Positions 9,461 through 20,950 of a stretch of 64,000 nucleotides of DNA are shown here, one piece after another. Positions within the stretch are counted from its first letter, which is position 1; each line of letters begins with the position of its first letter. Origin of the DNA: Eledone cirrhosa (taxonomy: Eukaryota; Mollusca; Cephalopoda; Octopoda; Eledonidae); the NCBI GenBank assembly GCA_964016885.1, contig OZ024743.1, positions 192,056,155-192,120,154 on the forward strand, written 5' to 3'. Under the pieces are notes generated by a model, which was given only the letters and a program-made list of their open reading frames with translations, had not been told where the DNA came from and did not search any database. Made by a program: the position numbers and the translations under genes.

Positions 9461-10315
9461 TGACTGAGAGAGCAAAAACATTCCTTAATGGAATGCAACT
9501 CAGTTGCAAAGTTAACATTGCTACTGGTACTCATTTGTTTCAAATGAATGGACTAGAGCAGCATAAAAGGAAATGCCTTGCTTAGGATATACCATGCCAT
9601 CTAGTGCCAGAATGAACCCACAACCTTCCATTTGTGTGCTCAATACCTTAACCATTAGACAATGTGCCATCACATAATATATTTATACATATAATTGATA
9701 TATACATGTGGAGTAATAGAAACACTTGCCAGTATTAAAAAAGGTGCCAAAACTTATTAGTCTTGTTTGTGTAACACAAGTGAGAAAACAAAAAGTCATG
9801 ACACATTCCTGTATCATAGACAATGATTTATTAATTCTTTCTGTCTTAGAAATAAGAGAAGACACATGGATATGGGTTACACTGAGATAAACAGTAATGA
9901 TTTTAAGACATACTACAAATTATTAGCAACTTAGAATCAATGTTATATCAAAAGGATTGTTTTTCTAACCAATGTCCTTTAATCAGTATTGTATATAATG
10001 TTTGTTTTACAAAGAACAGTGCCAGATAATCACTTCTGTCTTAGAAATATTTTAAAATGGGAAGATATATATTAAGATAATGTACATCAGAAATTATAGA
10101 TTGACAGATAGAAGAAGAAAAAGATTAAAGCAGCTGCAGCAACACATAAAGGTTGAATTAATTTTAGATGCAATATAGGCTAACTGACAGGGAGAGTAGT
10201 GATAGATTAGTAGCTGCATTCATCAAATTTAATAGAACATTTTCTCTGACTTAAGCAACATTATCCACAAAAGTAATATCAACTAGGTATAACTAATAAT
10301 AAAAATTGATTACTA
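9460..10315. other. Intronic or downstream DNA, no gene seen
   Basis: AT-rich sequence with a diverged SINE-like stretch near 9590-9670 (GAATGAACCCACAACCTTCC...CTCAATACCTTAACCATTAG, a reversed tRNA-like head). No exon similarity to IFT122 or another gene was recognised. Confidence 0.5.
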
Positions 10316-10317
10316 AT

Positions 10318-10500
10318 TTTGGCACAAGGCCAGCAATTTCGACCCCAGTACTAAACTAATACTTTATTTTGTCGACTCTGGAAGGATGGTAGGCAAAGTT
10401 AACCTTGGCCTTTCATACTTCCAGTCATTAAAATAAAATACCTGTTAAGTACTGGGTTGATATAATCAACTTGACCCTTCCCCAACAAAATGTTTGCCCT
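10318..10500. repeat. Two opposed class 2 SINE pieces
   Basis: A minus-oriented piece (TTTGGCACAAGGCCAGCAA through GTTAACCTTGG) is directly followed by a plus-oriented piece (CCTTTCATACTTCC through CAACAAAATG). They are two parts of the same SINE in opposite directions, as after a rearrangement or nested insertion. Confidence 0.6.
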
Positions 10501-11855
10501 GGAGTATGTTTAAAACAATTAATGATAAAAATTATAACTTCACTTCAAATTGAATGGCGTAATCTATTAGGTGTATATAAACAAACTTACATTTGCTATG
10601 AACACAATTTTAGGTTAATTTCCACGTTTTTATTATTATTTAATCCCCTAAATTAGTCCACACTTAGCAGATCGATTATCAAGGGCATTCTAACTATGCC
10701 CATCATGCCCTTCTCTTGAGTATTTTGTGTCTAGGACTTTTTTTTAACTTAAGGTTTTAAACCCAAATATTATACAGAAATACTAAATATGTTTTCATAT
10801 AACTTTCTGTTTTATATCCAGTTTTCCTTGATAATAAATATGTGAGATGGTGTTTCAAATTTACACATTTGGTTTTAACAGCCAGATGTCTATCCTACTA
10901 ATAGGACATTTAGTGAGAGATTGATGTGGAAGCTTGTTCACCCAAGCAAGCTGAAGACAACAGAATTATACAATTTGTTTTCTAGGCACAAAAACAATAG
11001 CTGTAGTAAAGTTTGAACTCACAGTTACATTGTTTGTACCTTTGCACCTTAATCCTAAAACATTTTTACTTCTTATATACAATACAGAAAAACACTGATA
11101 AGGCCTTCATAGATATTTTAGTACAATTTCAATCAAGGCCTCATTCACAAATAGCAAATACAGCTTTCAGGATAATTCAAACAGTTCATAGTTTTAAAAT
11201 GTACGCTTCCATTTTTGGACAAACTAGAGATATAAATCAGATGACACTGAATATGATTCCAATAAACGACTTTGACCCACACTTACTTCAAGACACTCTA
11301 ATGGTAGTAATTATTAGTCAGTTGTGAAATATAATTTTTAAGTAAGACAGAGTATCTCTAGAATTTATATTACCTGTTCTTGACTGCCTCAATAATCATT
11401 TTAAAGGAGGGCTGATAGATCCAACATGTTATTTGTTCAAATAGTAATAAATAATCTTCACTATAATGACAGGAATAATAGCAATAACTCTTTTACACTG
11501 CAAACAATGACACTGTGAAATTAAGCCATCAAGTAGTAGACAGCTTATAATTAAGTATCACAGAGCCTCAATTCATCACTGTTATTTTGCATTAGTCTTC
11601 TCTGTTCTTTCTAGAGCCTCTTAAAATATCCCAAATAAACAAAAAGCTTACATAGTTAACATGAGAAAGGATAAAAAAATTGTCTATGAAGATATAGGGC
11701 CAAAATAAAGAATACATACAAAAACAAAATGATTCTATAATGATAAGAAATACAATATATGTATTAAAAAAAAATTTGCTTTTTAGAAATACAATGCATT
11801 GCTGAAACCACATCAATTTCTTTAAATAGAAACATACAACCGTATGAAAACTTAC
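10501..11855. other. IFT122 3'-side intron, no gene seen
   Basis: This lies downstream of the last recognised IFT122 exon. AT-rich and unique-looking; no further TPR-region exon could be recognised. An open frame at 11013-11327 on the plus strand has no recognisable similarity and is regarded as chance. Confidence 0.5.
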
Positions 11856-12022
11856 ATGTCTGACCAACCATGTTCTCCCATAATCTGAGCAGCTTTAAGG
11901 TATTCTGAAGCTGCCATGTACATTTCAGCTGCAACTTTTGGTTCATTGCTGTTCTTGGCCCAGTCTGCTTGTTTGCTGATTAGTTGACGTTCATCTGAAG
12001 CAGCACCAGACCCAATAAATTC
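11856..12022 (-). CDS. IFT122: IFT122 exon G (TPR-like region)
   Basis: This 167-base exon (55 codons plus 2 bases) encodes EFIGSGAASDERQLISKQAD, WAKNSNEPKVAAEMYMAASE and a segment ending MGEHGWSD. It is colinear with animal IFT122 (remembered as DFLGSG...ITKQADWARN...KEPKAAVEMY...GDHGWVDM). The acceptor is CTATGACTAG before GAATTT and the donor is GTAAGT. It belongs to the TPR-like helical solenoid of this IFT-A subunit, which works in retrograde ciliary transport and import of membrane cargo. It is the most 3' exon found; the remaining C-terminal exons must lie beyond position 1 or were missed. Confidence 0.93.
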
Positions 12023-12372
12023 CTAGTCATAGCAAAAAATTAAAAAAGGACATTATACTACATTCTAGAAAGTAAACAATATATATAAAGGAAGGTATAA
12101 ACCTGACTGTGTGCCTAACAATTTTGGCTTGTATATGGCATAGCGGTCAAATATATATATCCCTTTATACTCAACCTGCTCCTTCCCATGCATAGAGTAC
12201 TACCCCGATTTGTGATCTCCCTGGTCTCAGCACCACAGACTTTATATACATATGATGGCTACATCGCAATTTCAAGAATTGCCATGACCTGATCCCCCAC
12301 TAACATATGAGTGGCACAAAAATGACTCTTTAGCCTTGCCAAGGATTTACATTCCTTTTTGCATATGCTTCA
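12023..12372. other. IFT122 intron F-G, proximal part
   Basis: Intronic sequence with no recognised gene. A SINE-like fragment may lie at 12130-12330. Confidence 0.4.
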
Positions 12373-12890
12373 GTGATGAACATTGGTTCGCTATTTTGTT
12401 TTGATGAGTTTTCAAATGACGTTGGGGTCCACCAGCCAAGGCACATTGTTTTCTACACTTCTGACAAGAAGAAATGCCAAAGAGACCATAATCGGCAACA
12501 TTTTGTACATGGCTTTTATGAGACTTTTAAGACCAGCTTTACTGAGACAAATCTGGCCACACTCATTGCACATGAAGTTACTTTGGGCATCTGAAAATCT
12601 AGGTAAAGTAATATCATGTAGACCCTTACGCAGACCCCTTTTTAATTTTTCATGTTTCACACAAGATTTTTCAACTTCCTGTTTTCCATTAAACACTGTT
12701 TTCCTCCTAGATGATCAATCTAAAGCAATGTCTTCCCAGATACATTCTCTTGTTTTTGACTTTATCAAAACTCTTTTGGTGCAGTCTTTATACCTAACTT
12801 TTGGTTTATGCCTTGGTTGTTTGCCTTTCAGTAATTCCCCGTACAGTAACTGCTTAGGAATATGAAGATCTGAGATTCTTACATGTATTA
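12373..12890 (-). mobile_element. LINE family B relic (zinc-finger C-terminus)
   Basis: The minus strand reads IPKQLLYGELLKGKQPRHKP near 12860-12800, then a WEDIALD-like piece. Further on is a C2H2-like finger (NFMCNECGQICLSKAGLKS) near 12580-12540. This is the same C-terminal domain as at 867-1544, strongly diverged and frameshifted. Confidence 0.7.
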
Positions 12891-13009
12891 TCACTGTTAG
12901 CCAAGGTTGGATGGGTCATCACAGAGTGTGACTATACTTAATGGGAGCCAATGACCTCTCAGATGCACTGGGTCTGCATCTCCTTACATATCTTCACACA
13001 TTTTACAGA

Positions 13010-13310
13010 GTTCATTTTATAATGGCCACCAGTACTAGAGAGGCTGTTGCACTCTTGACTCAACTGAAGATTCCTTTCAACTCATTTTTTGTTATGGTTT
13101 TTACAGCTAGATGCTCTTCCTATCACTAACCACCTTACATGGAGTACTGAATGTATTTTTTATTGTACCAGCAATAAAGACGTCATTGTGTCATGACCAA
13201 AAGGTTCTCGCAGCCCTTTTTGCATGGTTTCTATGGTTAGAAGTGCTTCCTAACACCAATGACCTGAGCACATTTTATTGTGGCAGTATAAAAAGCAAGA
13301 GTTGTTAAAA
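13010..13310 (-). repeat. Degenerate SINE or LINE tail modules
   Basis: Repeated modules of the type ACAGCTAGATGCTCTTCCTA...CACCTTA and TTCCTAACACCAATGACC, interspersed with CCAGTACTAGAGAGG, match reversed tails elsewhere (25.4, 28.9 and 63.4 kb). Confidence 0.6.
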
Positions 13311-14420
13311 GGATATAATAACTCCTTGGAGTCAATGGTCAACTAAGTGTTAAATAGTCTCACCAACCCACAACTGGCCAAGCATGGTGAGTACAGCTAC
13401 ACCCCTGACATAACCAAAATCAAATAGAAATTGGAGGAGGTCAACCAGGGGAGGGGTTCCTCCAACAGGAGTAAAAAGGCCCTGGATTGGATTGGACTCT
13501 TACTATTCTCCATACACACATGTTCTGCACCTCTTAAGTACCATATTCTAAACAACTTGAAGAGAACCTCAACTTTCGCTGTGTTTAATCTTTGTAATTA
13601 AAGATTTCTTCACTGTATGAATCTAATACCATTATCTCTTTCTTTAGTTGACAATATAGTTATATTTTGAAAACAGCATAAATATTTATGGTATGCGTAA
13701 CTTGGACCAGGGTAAGATTAAGTCCTTTTAAAGCCCAAAGCATTGAAAAGAGTATGATCCCCACAACCCATACACAAAGTCTGCAATTTCTTAATGACAA
13801 ATATATTTAATTTAAATAAGATGGTGCTCCTCGACCCTTGATGTCCTAAGCATATGCTTATTTAGCCTAATGGTTAACCCAGCCCTGATTTGGACTGATC
13901 ACTGCTTGTTTTAGTGACCTTGTTTACTACCTTTTCTCATGAGCTCATATTTCTCACTTTTCCTTGTATAGCTACTCCGAATTACATATTGTGTCATTTC
14001 AAATATACATACAAGCTTACTTTCACTGCTGACACACTATGGGTGCATATGTGTGTTAACAAATTTTATTTTTCCAGTATGTTTTTTTTTTATATTTGAG
14101 TGTTGTAAGTTCAATACAGTACAATTATATTAACAAAGAATTCAATAATTGCATTAACAATTCTAATTACAACCAAACATTTTATATATATATATATATA
14201 TAAATGTTATTCTAATTAAGCATTTACTTTATTAATAAAGTATTTTAACAACTTAGGATTCATAACACTAATGGTGTTAGATGTGTTGATATATATTCAC
14301 ATGAAATTGATTAAATAAAAACATTGAGTAAAAGTAAAGTGATGAAAATAATCTGGTGGAGGTTTTCATAGTTTAAAATCACAACTTATGTTTATTTGCT
14401 TAATTAAACAATACTTGTCC
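13311..14420. other. Intronic DNA, no gene seen
   Basis: No gene or clear repeat beyond a short TA run at 14175-14205 and AT-rich low-complexity sequence. Confidence 0.5.
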
Positions 14421-14559
14421 TTCCTCATAGCGGAGCCATCCAGTTCCGGACTCCAAAACTATTGGTTCTACTGTACAGTGCCATCCAGTTCTAAGCTCCA
14501 AAAATATTGGTTCTGCTGTGAGATGAGTTCGGCATGACCAACTAGTCTGTCCCTCTTCA

Positions 14560-14780
14560 TAATGGTGCCATTCAAGGCCACACTGTAAATGTGGTTGGTG
14601 TTAGGAAAGGCATTCAGCTTTAAATTCCTCGGCCAAATTTACAGTTCTGTCGGAGCAAGGTACAGCATGGCCAATTCTGGCCAGACTTGTCTCTTGACTT
14701 AGACGATTATCTAACCCATGCAAGCATGGAAAATATACACTAAACGGTGATGGTGATGATGATGATGATGATGATCTTGT
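14560..14780 (+). repeat. SINE or LINE tail fragment with GATGAT end
   Basis: The stretch runs from GTGGTTGGTGTTAGGAAAGG through TTCTGTCGGAGCAAGGTACA and AACCCATGCAAGCATGGAAA to a GATGATGATGATGATG run. It is the tail subtype with the CGGAGCAAGGTA module, also present (reversed) at 15.3 and 25.9 kb. Confidence 0.75.
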
Positions 14781-15292
14781 CATAACACCCAGATTTAGAC
14801 AATTTGAAAGTTAAATGGTTAAAGTAAAATTGTATTCTATGTCTAACTGATGTTTCCAAAATAATTCTTCAACATAATAATTACATTATAACTGATAAAT
14901 GACACTTTTATGATTACGTTTCTATTATGGCATAAGAGAGATGCTTCATTTTATAAATTTGGACAAGTAGGTCTCCTAAGAACCAGATATCCTTCCTAAA
15001 TCTAACTATTCAAACATTAAATGAGATAAGGCAATTAGAGCAATATATCACACCTAGGGAAGAGAAAAATGGTTAGAGCAAGATTTAAATTGATGATAAT
15101 TTAGTTAGAAATGCATCACATTAACTTTGCATCAAACAATAATCATTGAACTAAAATATGATCATCATCATCTTTTTTATGTCCACTTTTAAATGCTAAC
15201 CTGAGTTGGACAAGACATTCTGAGGCAGATTTTTTTCTACAGTCAGATGCCCTTCCTGATGATAATTCAAACTTTATTTTTAAGTATGTTCA

Positions 15293-15474
15293 TCATCATC
15301 ATCACCATTTAGTGTCCATTTTGCCATGCTTGCATGGGTTAGATGGGTCGTCCATATAGGGAGACAAATCTGGCCAGAGTCGGCCACACCATACCTTGCT
15401 CCGACAAGGACTGTAAATTTGGCCGGTGATTTTACAGCTGGATGCCCTTCCTAACACCAACCACATTTACAGTA
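15293..15474 (-). repeat. Reversed SINE or LINE tail fragment
   Basis: It begins with CATCATCATCATCACC, then CCATGCTTGCATGGGTTAGA, ACCTTGCTCCGACAAGGACT and GATGCCCTTCCTAACACCAA. This is the same subtype as 14560-14780 on the opposite strand. The two lie about 0.5 kb apart as an inverted pair. Confidence 0.75.
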
Positions 15475-15623
15475 TGAATGAAAAACAATGTGTGAATGGA
15501 AAAGATGAATGGAAATAATAAAACAAACACATTTCACCAGCAAGAGACTTCAATAAGGATTTTTATTTTAATGTTTCATTTAACAAACAAAATATACAAT
15601 AAAACATTAGTGGAAAAAATTAC

Positions 15624-15785
15624 CTTAGCATAATCAAACATTCGAAGATCTGAATACATAGACATTGCTCTATGTTCTTGTCCTGCTTTCTTATAAAGTT
15701 TGGCTGCATCTTGAAATTTTCCTTTATGAGCATAGATATCTGCAAGGAATACAAGATTATCTGTTTCGCCACATTTCCTTCGATC
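15624..15785 (-). CDS. IFT122: IFT122 exon F (TPR-like region)
   Basis: These 162 bases (54 codons, phase 0 at both ends) encode DRRKCGETDNLVFLADIYAH followed by KGKFQDAAKLYKKAG and a MFDYAK end. The pattern of a large side chain, small residues and LYKKAG is typical of TPR-like helices. It matches the animal IFT122 segment remembered as [29 protein letters not shown]. The acceptor is CTTACAG and the donor GTAATT. The reading frame stays open into the intron as a chance extension. Confidence 0.95.
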
Positions 15786-16082
15786 CTGTAAGGTATGAAT
15801 GTATGAATGTGTCATTAAATATATGTGCAGGAATGTATGTGTATGTGTATGAAAGCATGTATGAGTACATGTGTGAATGCATATATGTGTGATTACAGGT
15901 ATGTGTATAAATGCATGTATAACTACATTTATGTTTATTTATGCAATTCTGTGCAATAATACACGACAATATTTATGTATGAATGTATGTATGCATGACT
16001 ATATGTATGTCTATGAATCTATATATGTGTGACAACATGTATGTAAATAAATACATGTATATGTGACTACATATGTGAAGGT

Positions 16083-16434
16083 GTATGGCTTAGTGGTTAG
16101 AACATTGGGCTTGCAATCATAAGGTTGAGTTCGATTCTCGGACCAGGTGATGCGTTGTGTCCTTGAGCAAGACACTTTATTTTATGTTGCTCCAGTTTAC
16201 TCAGCTGTAGAAATGAGTTGTGACGTCCCTGGTGCCAAGCTGTGTCGGCCATAGCCTTTCCCTTCGATATCATCGCTGACGTGGAGAGGGGAAGTTGGTA
16301 TGCATGGGTGACTGATGGTCTTCAACAAACAACCTTGCCCAGACTTGTGCCTTGGAGGGAAACTTTTCTAGGTGCAAATGCCATGGTCATTTGTGACCGA
16401 ATGGGGACTTCTCTCTCTCTCTCTCTCATGGGAC
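16083..16434 (+). mobile_element. tRNA-headed SINE with a second tail type
   Basis: The A-box-like GGCTTAGTGGTTAGAACATT, B-box-like GGTTGAGTTCGATTCTC and central CTTGAGCAAGACACTTTATT...TCAGCTGTAGAAATGAG match class 1 SINEs. After GAAATGAG the tail switches to a different sequence (TGTGACGTCCCTGGTGCCAA... CTTGGAGGGAAACTTTTCTA...) ending in a CT microsatellite. A reversed copy of this second tail is at 26870-27010. Confidence 0.8.
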
Positions 16435-16689
16435 TACCTGTAAGCATAACTATATGTATGTATATGAATGCTTGTATGTGTATGTATGAATGCATGTATC
16501 TGTATATATGCATGCATGTATCTGTATGACTACATGCATGTGTAACGTGTATGTGCATCTCACTAACATACGATTCTGCACTCTATCAAGTGCATTTTAT
16601 CATGCATCAGCACTAGGGCGGTTGTCAAGCCTTTTACACAGCTGAAGAGTCCTCCAGACCGTTTGTAAACATGTAAATATAATTGTTTC

Positions 16690-16862
16690 TACTTTTGGCA
16701 CAAGGCCAGCAATTACCCCAGTACTTTACTGGTACTTTATTTTATCGACTCCGTAAGGATGAAAGGCAAAGCTAACCTCGGCTGGATTTGAACTCAGACC
16801 GTAATGGGCCGTAACTCTATGCTGCAAAGCATGGCGTCCGACCCTCTACCGATACTGCAAAT
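16690..16862 (-). mobile_element. Class 2 SINE, complete, minus strand
   Basis: Read on the minus strand, it starts GCAGTATCGGTAGAGGGTCG and passes a B-box-like GAGTTCAAATCC and CTTTCATCCTTACGGAGTCG. It ends TTGCTGGCCTTGTGCCAAAA. This is the common cephalopod tRNA-related SINE with a CAAAAGTAGAAA end. It forms an inverted pair with 17226-17395. Confidence 0.8.
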
Positions 16863-17225
16863 CCACCAAACATGTAAATATAATGAAAAGAAAAGAAGCA
16901 GCTAGAAATTTGGTAATACGTGAATTGCACCCTTCTAATTCAAGTGTGTAATAAACCACACTACAGTATATGACTTAAGGTCTATCAAAGACATAAAAGT
17001 AAGAAAAGAAACTATAAATCTTTTAAAACAAAGAGAAACAAGACGTTTGTAATTATCATTTCATATCTTTAAAAAATCAGTTTGACAGACAAGTCACAAA
17101 TTTACATAAGTTTAACGTAACTGAGGAAATCACTTTAGAATAACATTCACATTTGAAGAGTTTCATGAAAGTTTTTATGGAAAAATTTTTAAATCAACAA
17201 CATTATATTATATTTTATTCTTATA

Positions 17226-17395
17226 TTGGCAGTATCGGTAGAGGGTCGGATGCCATGCTTTGACGTATAGAGTTGCCATTCTGAGTTCAAATCCCGCCGA
17301 GGTTAACTTTGCCTTTCATCCTTACGGAGTCGATAAAATAAAGTACCAGTAATACATTGAGATAATTGCTGGCCTTGTGCCAAAAGTAGAAATAA
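17226..17395 (+). mobile_element. Class 2 SINE, complete, plus strand
   Basis: Same family as 16690-16862: GGCAGTATCGGTAGAGGGTC, then GAGTTCAAATCCCGCCGAGG, CCTTACGGAGTCGATAAAAT and GCTGGCCTTGTGCCAAAAGT, with an ATT-rich tail. Confidence 0.82.
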
Positions 17396-17519
17396 TTATA
17401 ATTATTATTATAACCTTTTTACATGGCCAAAACCCACTTTGTATCGTCCTGTAGCATTCTGTGCCGTCTGTAATGTTTTTCTTCGTATTAGCCCTTGTGG
17501 CCAATAAAGAAACCATTAT

Positions 17520-17685
17520 TTGCCTTTCATCCTTCCGGGGTCGATAGAATAAAGTACCAGTAATGCATTGGGTAATTGCTGGCCTTGTGCCAAAAGTAGA
17601 AACCACCACCACTACCACCATCACCATCACCACCATCACCATCACCATCATCATCATCATTATTATTATTATTATTATTATTAAA
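17520..17685 (+). repeat. Class 2 SINE 3' half with ACC/ATC/ATT microsatellite
   Basis: A 5'-truncated SINE (TGCCTTTCATCCTTCCGGGG through GGCCTTGTGCCAAAAGTAGA) is followed by CCACCACCACTACCACC, then CATCAT, then TTATTATT runs. This shows stepwise microsatellite evolution from the SINE tail. Confidence 0.8.
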
Positions 17686-17763
17686 AAAATAAAAGAAATC
17701 ATTATATCACAATATATTGCATTTAAAGAAACTTTGAGTAAACAATATAACTGAAATATCAAC

Positions 17764-17917
17764 CTCAATGTTTTGAATTAATTCCAAATAAGAGTAATTC
17801 TGGGAATGTATAAATGCTTTCTTTGCAGTCACCAAATCTAAGGCTTCAAGTGATTGCTGTCCAAGAACATCCCAATCTGTATCAGTGACGCCAAGGCAAG
17901 CAATGTTACATGCTTCT
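17764..17917 (-). CDS. IFT122: IFT122 exon E (TPR-like region)
   Basis: These 154 bases complete the Leu codon split by the previous intron. They then encode [20 protein letters not shown], a [20 protein letters not shown] segment and [11 protein letters not shown]. The signature [12 protein letters not shown] is diagnostic for IFT122 among IFT-A WD/TPR proteins. The first of two overlapping AG acceptors (TTAATAG) is chosen because only it keeps the frame. The donor is GTTGAT, weak beyond GT. It encodes the first helices after the second beta-propeller. Confidence 0.96.
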
Positions 17918-18142
17918 CTATTAAAAGTAAAAAGAAAAAGAATAAATTTAAAAAAAAAAGCATTTAAAACCCTTTCACTACTATATTTCAAATAGAATAA
18001 ACTATTTGAATTAATCATTGAAGAATTTGAAGGGATTTACTAAAATTATCAATTATTCAATTATTATGATGCCATTTGTAATATAACTTTAAAAAAAGTA
18101 AAATTATGCTGGAAGGTTTTGATTTAAACAGAAACCCTTTAA

Positions 18143-18330
18143 TCCTTTAGCATTTACTATTATATGTTCATAGTAACAGCTTTATCTTACATAATTATCT
18201 CACATAATATCAATTCTATGAGATTTTGATATTATTAATATACCTGAACATCAGTATGAGTGGCCAGTTACAGCCGGTTTGGACAGAAAAGGTGAGAGAA
18301 TTCTGGCTGGATACGCTAAATGCTAAAGGG
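18143..18330. mobile_element. piggyBac-type MITE copy 1
   Basis: TTAA flanks both ends (18139-18142 and 18331-18334). The inverted termini are TCCTTTAGCATT and AATGCTAAAGGG. There is no coding capacity. TTAA duplication with CCCTTT-like ends is the hallmark of piggyBac-superfamily elements. Copies 2 and 3 are at 30101 and 31375. Confidence 0.8.
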
Positions 18331-18464
18331 TTAAAGTGAATGGTTTTGTTTCATAGAACCAGAGTCAGTTTTAAACAAGTTGGTATCAAAAGGGTTAAAT
18401 AGTTCAAATAAACTGTATATTCAAATAATTATCAAGATGAATATTTAAAATATGTGTATGTGTA

Positions 18465-18465
<1 letters not shown>

Positions 18466-18553
<88 letters not shown>

Positions 18554-18560
18554 GTGTGTG
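18466..18560. repeat. (TG)n microsatellite
   Basis: About 95 bases of nearly pure TG dinucleotides; predicted His-Thr peptides on the minus strand are artefacts. Confidence 0.97.
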
Positions 18561-18599
18561 CGTGTCTGTCTGCTTAGGAGCTGCATGTGTGTCATTTTC

Positions 18600-19934
18600 A
18601 TCATTGTTATAACTGCAAGTTAACAACGAAGTCAACATACGTTCAATCCATTTGTTAAAAGTAGGAACCAAATTTTCCTCAAGTTACATTTTATCATCTT
18701 AATATATAGAAAAAATATTAGATAATATAATTATAGTTACAAAATATCTGGAAAAAATAAGACAGTCATATGCCTTTGACTATAAATCTATACAATAAAA
18801 CCAGACCTGGAACTAAGCAACCTTACCATGATTTTTATCATCATCTCAACAATCATCCTTATCAAAATGTCTATAGTTTTATTTCCATAAACTATTTTTT
18901 AATGTATTGAGTTTTATAATATTGTTCAGTTAAACTCACAGGATAACAACCATTCATTGGATTTTGTTTCAGCATGCTTTTCTCTCCAATGAGAGAGAGA
19001 GAGAGGTAGAAAGACAGAGAGCTCCAGACTAAAGCAGATATCTGGATATAAAATTCAATAAAACTTATGACTCAGCTTCAATAGAATAATGGATTGGTAG
19101 TTAAGTTGTGTAGTCTGCTTTCTATCCTTCACTTTCCTTGTTCCGTGTTAAGAATTACTGATTATCTAGTATGATTGTCTCAGAACTACAATGGTGTTCT
19201 TATCTACCTAGTAATTACAACTGATATTCACTAACTCCAATTTTGTGTGCAAGTTTAACACTGTATATACTGAATATCTCCAAACTATTATATACGCCAA
19301 TTCCAAGCAAAACAGCATTATGTATGAAAGGCAATGAGGGTAATATGTTACTGCAGGCATTGCATTCTTTTCTTGAGAATGCACAATTCCTCTGATTGTT
19401 CTAGAGCACCTAATTGATAAATCAATCCTATTCTCAATTCATGATAGAAAAAATGGAATTAGAAAGGGCATATATTCAAAGGCATGCAAATAAATATGCA
19501 TAAATGAATATATATTACATTCTAGAAAATTCTATAGTTGATTCTTTTCAGGAATATTTTATGAACACTAAGTACTTCAAATTCAAACCATTTATAAGAG
19601 TCACAATGGCTACTACATTTCTTATATCAAATAGCTTTATAATCTAAACATTTTCTTCTTTAATAGCTAAACTCTTAACATTCTGCAATAATTTAATAGA
19701 AAATATCTAAAAATATCTATGTTAATTCAGGTATTTATAGTCTTTAATGGTGGACAGATCATTGGGAAAATTTATAGTATTACAGTAAAGATTTTAATCT
19801 TTAACATGAGGCATAGTGTGGCTTTGCACTATTTTTCAAAAATATTGTTGATTCAGTTTCATGTAGAACAGAAAATTAAGAGGTAAATACATTGTGCAAT
19901 CAAAGCCAAAGTTCAAGGAAGGCATATAACTTAC
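18600..19934. other. IFT122 intron D-E, no gene seen
   Basis: Mostly unique-looking AT-rich intronic sequence; a short GA run lies at 18990-19020. No exon or repeat was recognised. Confidence 0.5.
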
Positions 19935-20053
19935 AAATAAAGCTTCTTTTCCATATACTGGTACATAGGTGCTGACAGAGGAACATCTATTGTTGTTATT
20001 GTATTCATTTTAAGGGTGAAGATTCTTGAACCAGAAAAACCAACAACAAATCC
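19935..20053 (-). CDS. IFT122: IFT122 exon D (end of second propeller)
   Basis: 119 bases encode GFVVGFSGSRIFTLKMNTIT, then TIDVPLSAPMYQYMEKKLY plus two bases of the next Leu. This matches the animal segment remembered as GFVVGYNGSKIFCLH...VPQSAPMYQYLDRKL. It is the last beta-strands of the WD40 part and the linker to the solenoid. The acceptor is CTTTTTTTAG and the donor is GTAAGT, with phase 0 entry and phase 2 exit. The open frame also runs upstream into the intron, but the acceptor defines the border. Confidence 0.95.
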
Positions 20054-20216
20054 CTAAAAAAAGATTGAACATCTTAAAAAAATTAGGCAGAACTATATTA
20101 ATAACAAAAGGTACCTTAGATGTAAAGGGGATCATTTTGTATGTATATGTGTGTGTGTATGTGTATATATATAGGGGCATTAACACTAACATAACTTTTA
20201 TATGAAATACAAGAAT

Positions 20217-20760
20217 TTGTATATCTAGTGACATACAGTATGTTTATAAATAAACATTTTGAAAGCCTTCAGCTATGAACTTGAAAACTGATGGTGTAGC
20301 GTCATCTAGTGTGTTCCAGCAGAAGCTAAGGACAGGTAACTAGCAATAACGTCATCATCATTTCTGACTCTGGTCGTTATCCAGCTAGTGCTCCCTGCCC
20401 CGCTCACTGCTGAAACTTAACATAGGTGAAAACATGTAGATTAGAAGCCTATGTATATGGGCTGATCAGCCTCATTTGCATATAGAGAGCTATTGGCTGG
20501 CACGGCCAGAAGATAAAATAAGGGTATTAGCTGTAACATAGCTTTGTCTATGAAATACATAAATTTGTATATCTGGCAATATACAACATGTTTATAAAGA
20601 AACATTTTGAAAGCCTTCAGCGATGAATTTGGAAACTGATGGTGTAGTACCATCAAGCATGTTCCAGCCGAGGCTAAGGGCTGGTAACTAGCAATAACGA
20701 TGTCGTGATTTCTGACTCTGGTTATTATCACTGCACGTAACATGTTTTGCACTACATTAA
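20217..20760. repeat. Dimeric repeat, period about 348 bp
   Basis: TTGTATATCT...ATACA...ATGTTTATAAA..AACATTTTGAAAGCC starts at 20217 and again at 20565, so 1.5 units are present. The shared core TACAGTATG-like/AACATTTTGAA motif also occurs in the 38.2-kb family (ATACTGTATGCTTAATTAAA, AACATTTTGAAGACC). No complete hammerhead core was found. Outside that core, GCTGATCAGCCTCATTTGCA resembles a motif of the 46-kb repeat. Confidence 0.7.
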
Positions 20761-20950
20761 GTTTCGAGGCATAGGTTTGGCAGCAACTTCAGACTACTTG
20801 ATAGTGAAGAATGTATGAAGCATTAGTACAACATTTAAAACTGAGACAGGATGAATGTCTGAACAAGATCTTATTTTGAAATCATGTGTGTAAAGGGCCA
20901 AAAAATATGTTGATCCATTTTCTAAGGGAAGAAACTGATGCCGGCACTTG

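Noticed and set aside
11013..11327. Plus-strand 104-codon frame as a gene
   Set aside because: No recognisable motif, opposite strand to IFT122, composition compatible with chance in AT-rich DNA.
18133..18400. Extra MITE end at the AAAAGGGTTAAAT near 18390
   Set aside because: Only one terminus-like motif; no matching partner or TTAA-bounded unit could be defined.
20280..20430. A hammerhead in the 348-bp repeat
   Set aside because: A pairing ACTAGC/GCTAGT stem exists, but CUGANGA and GAAA cannot both be placed correctly.
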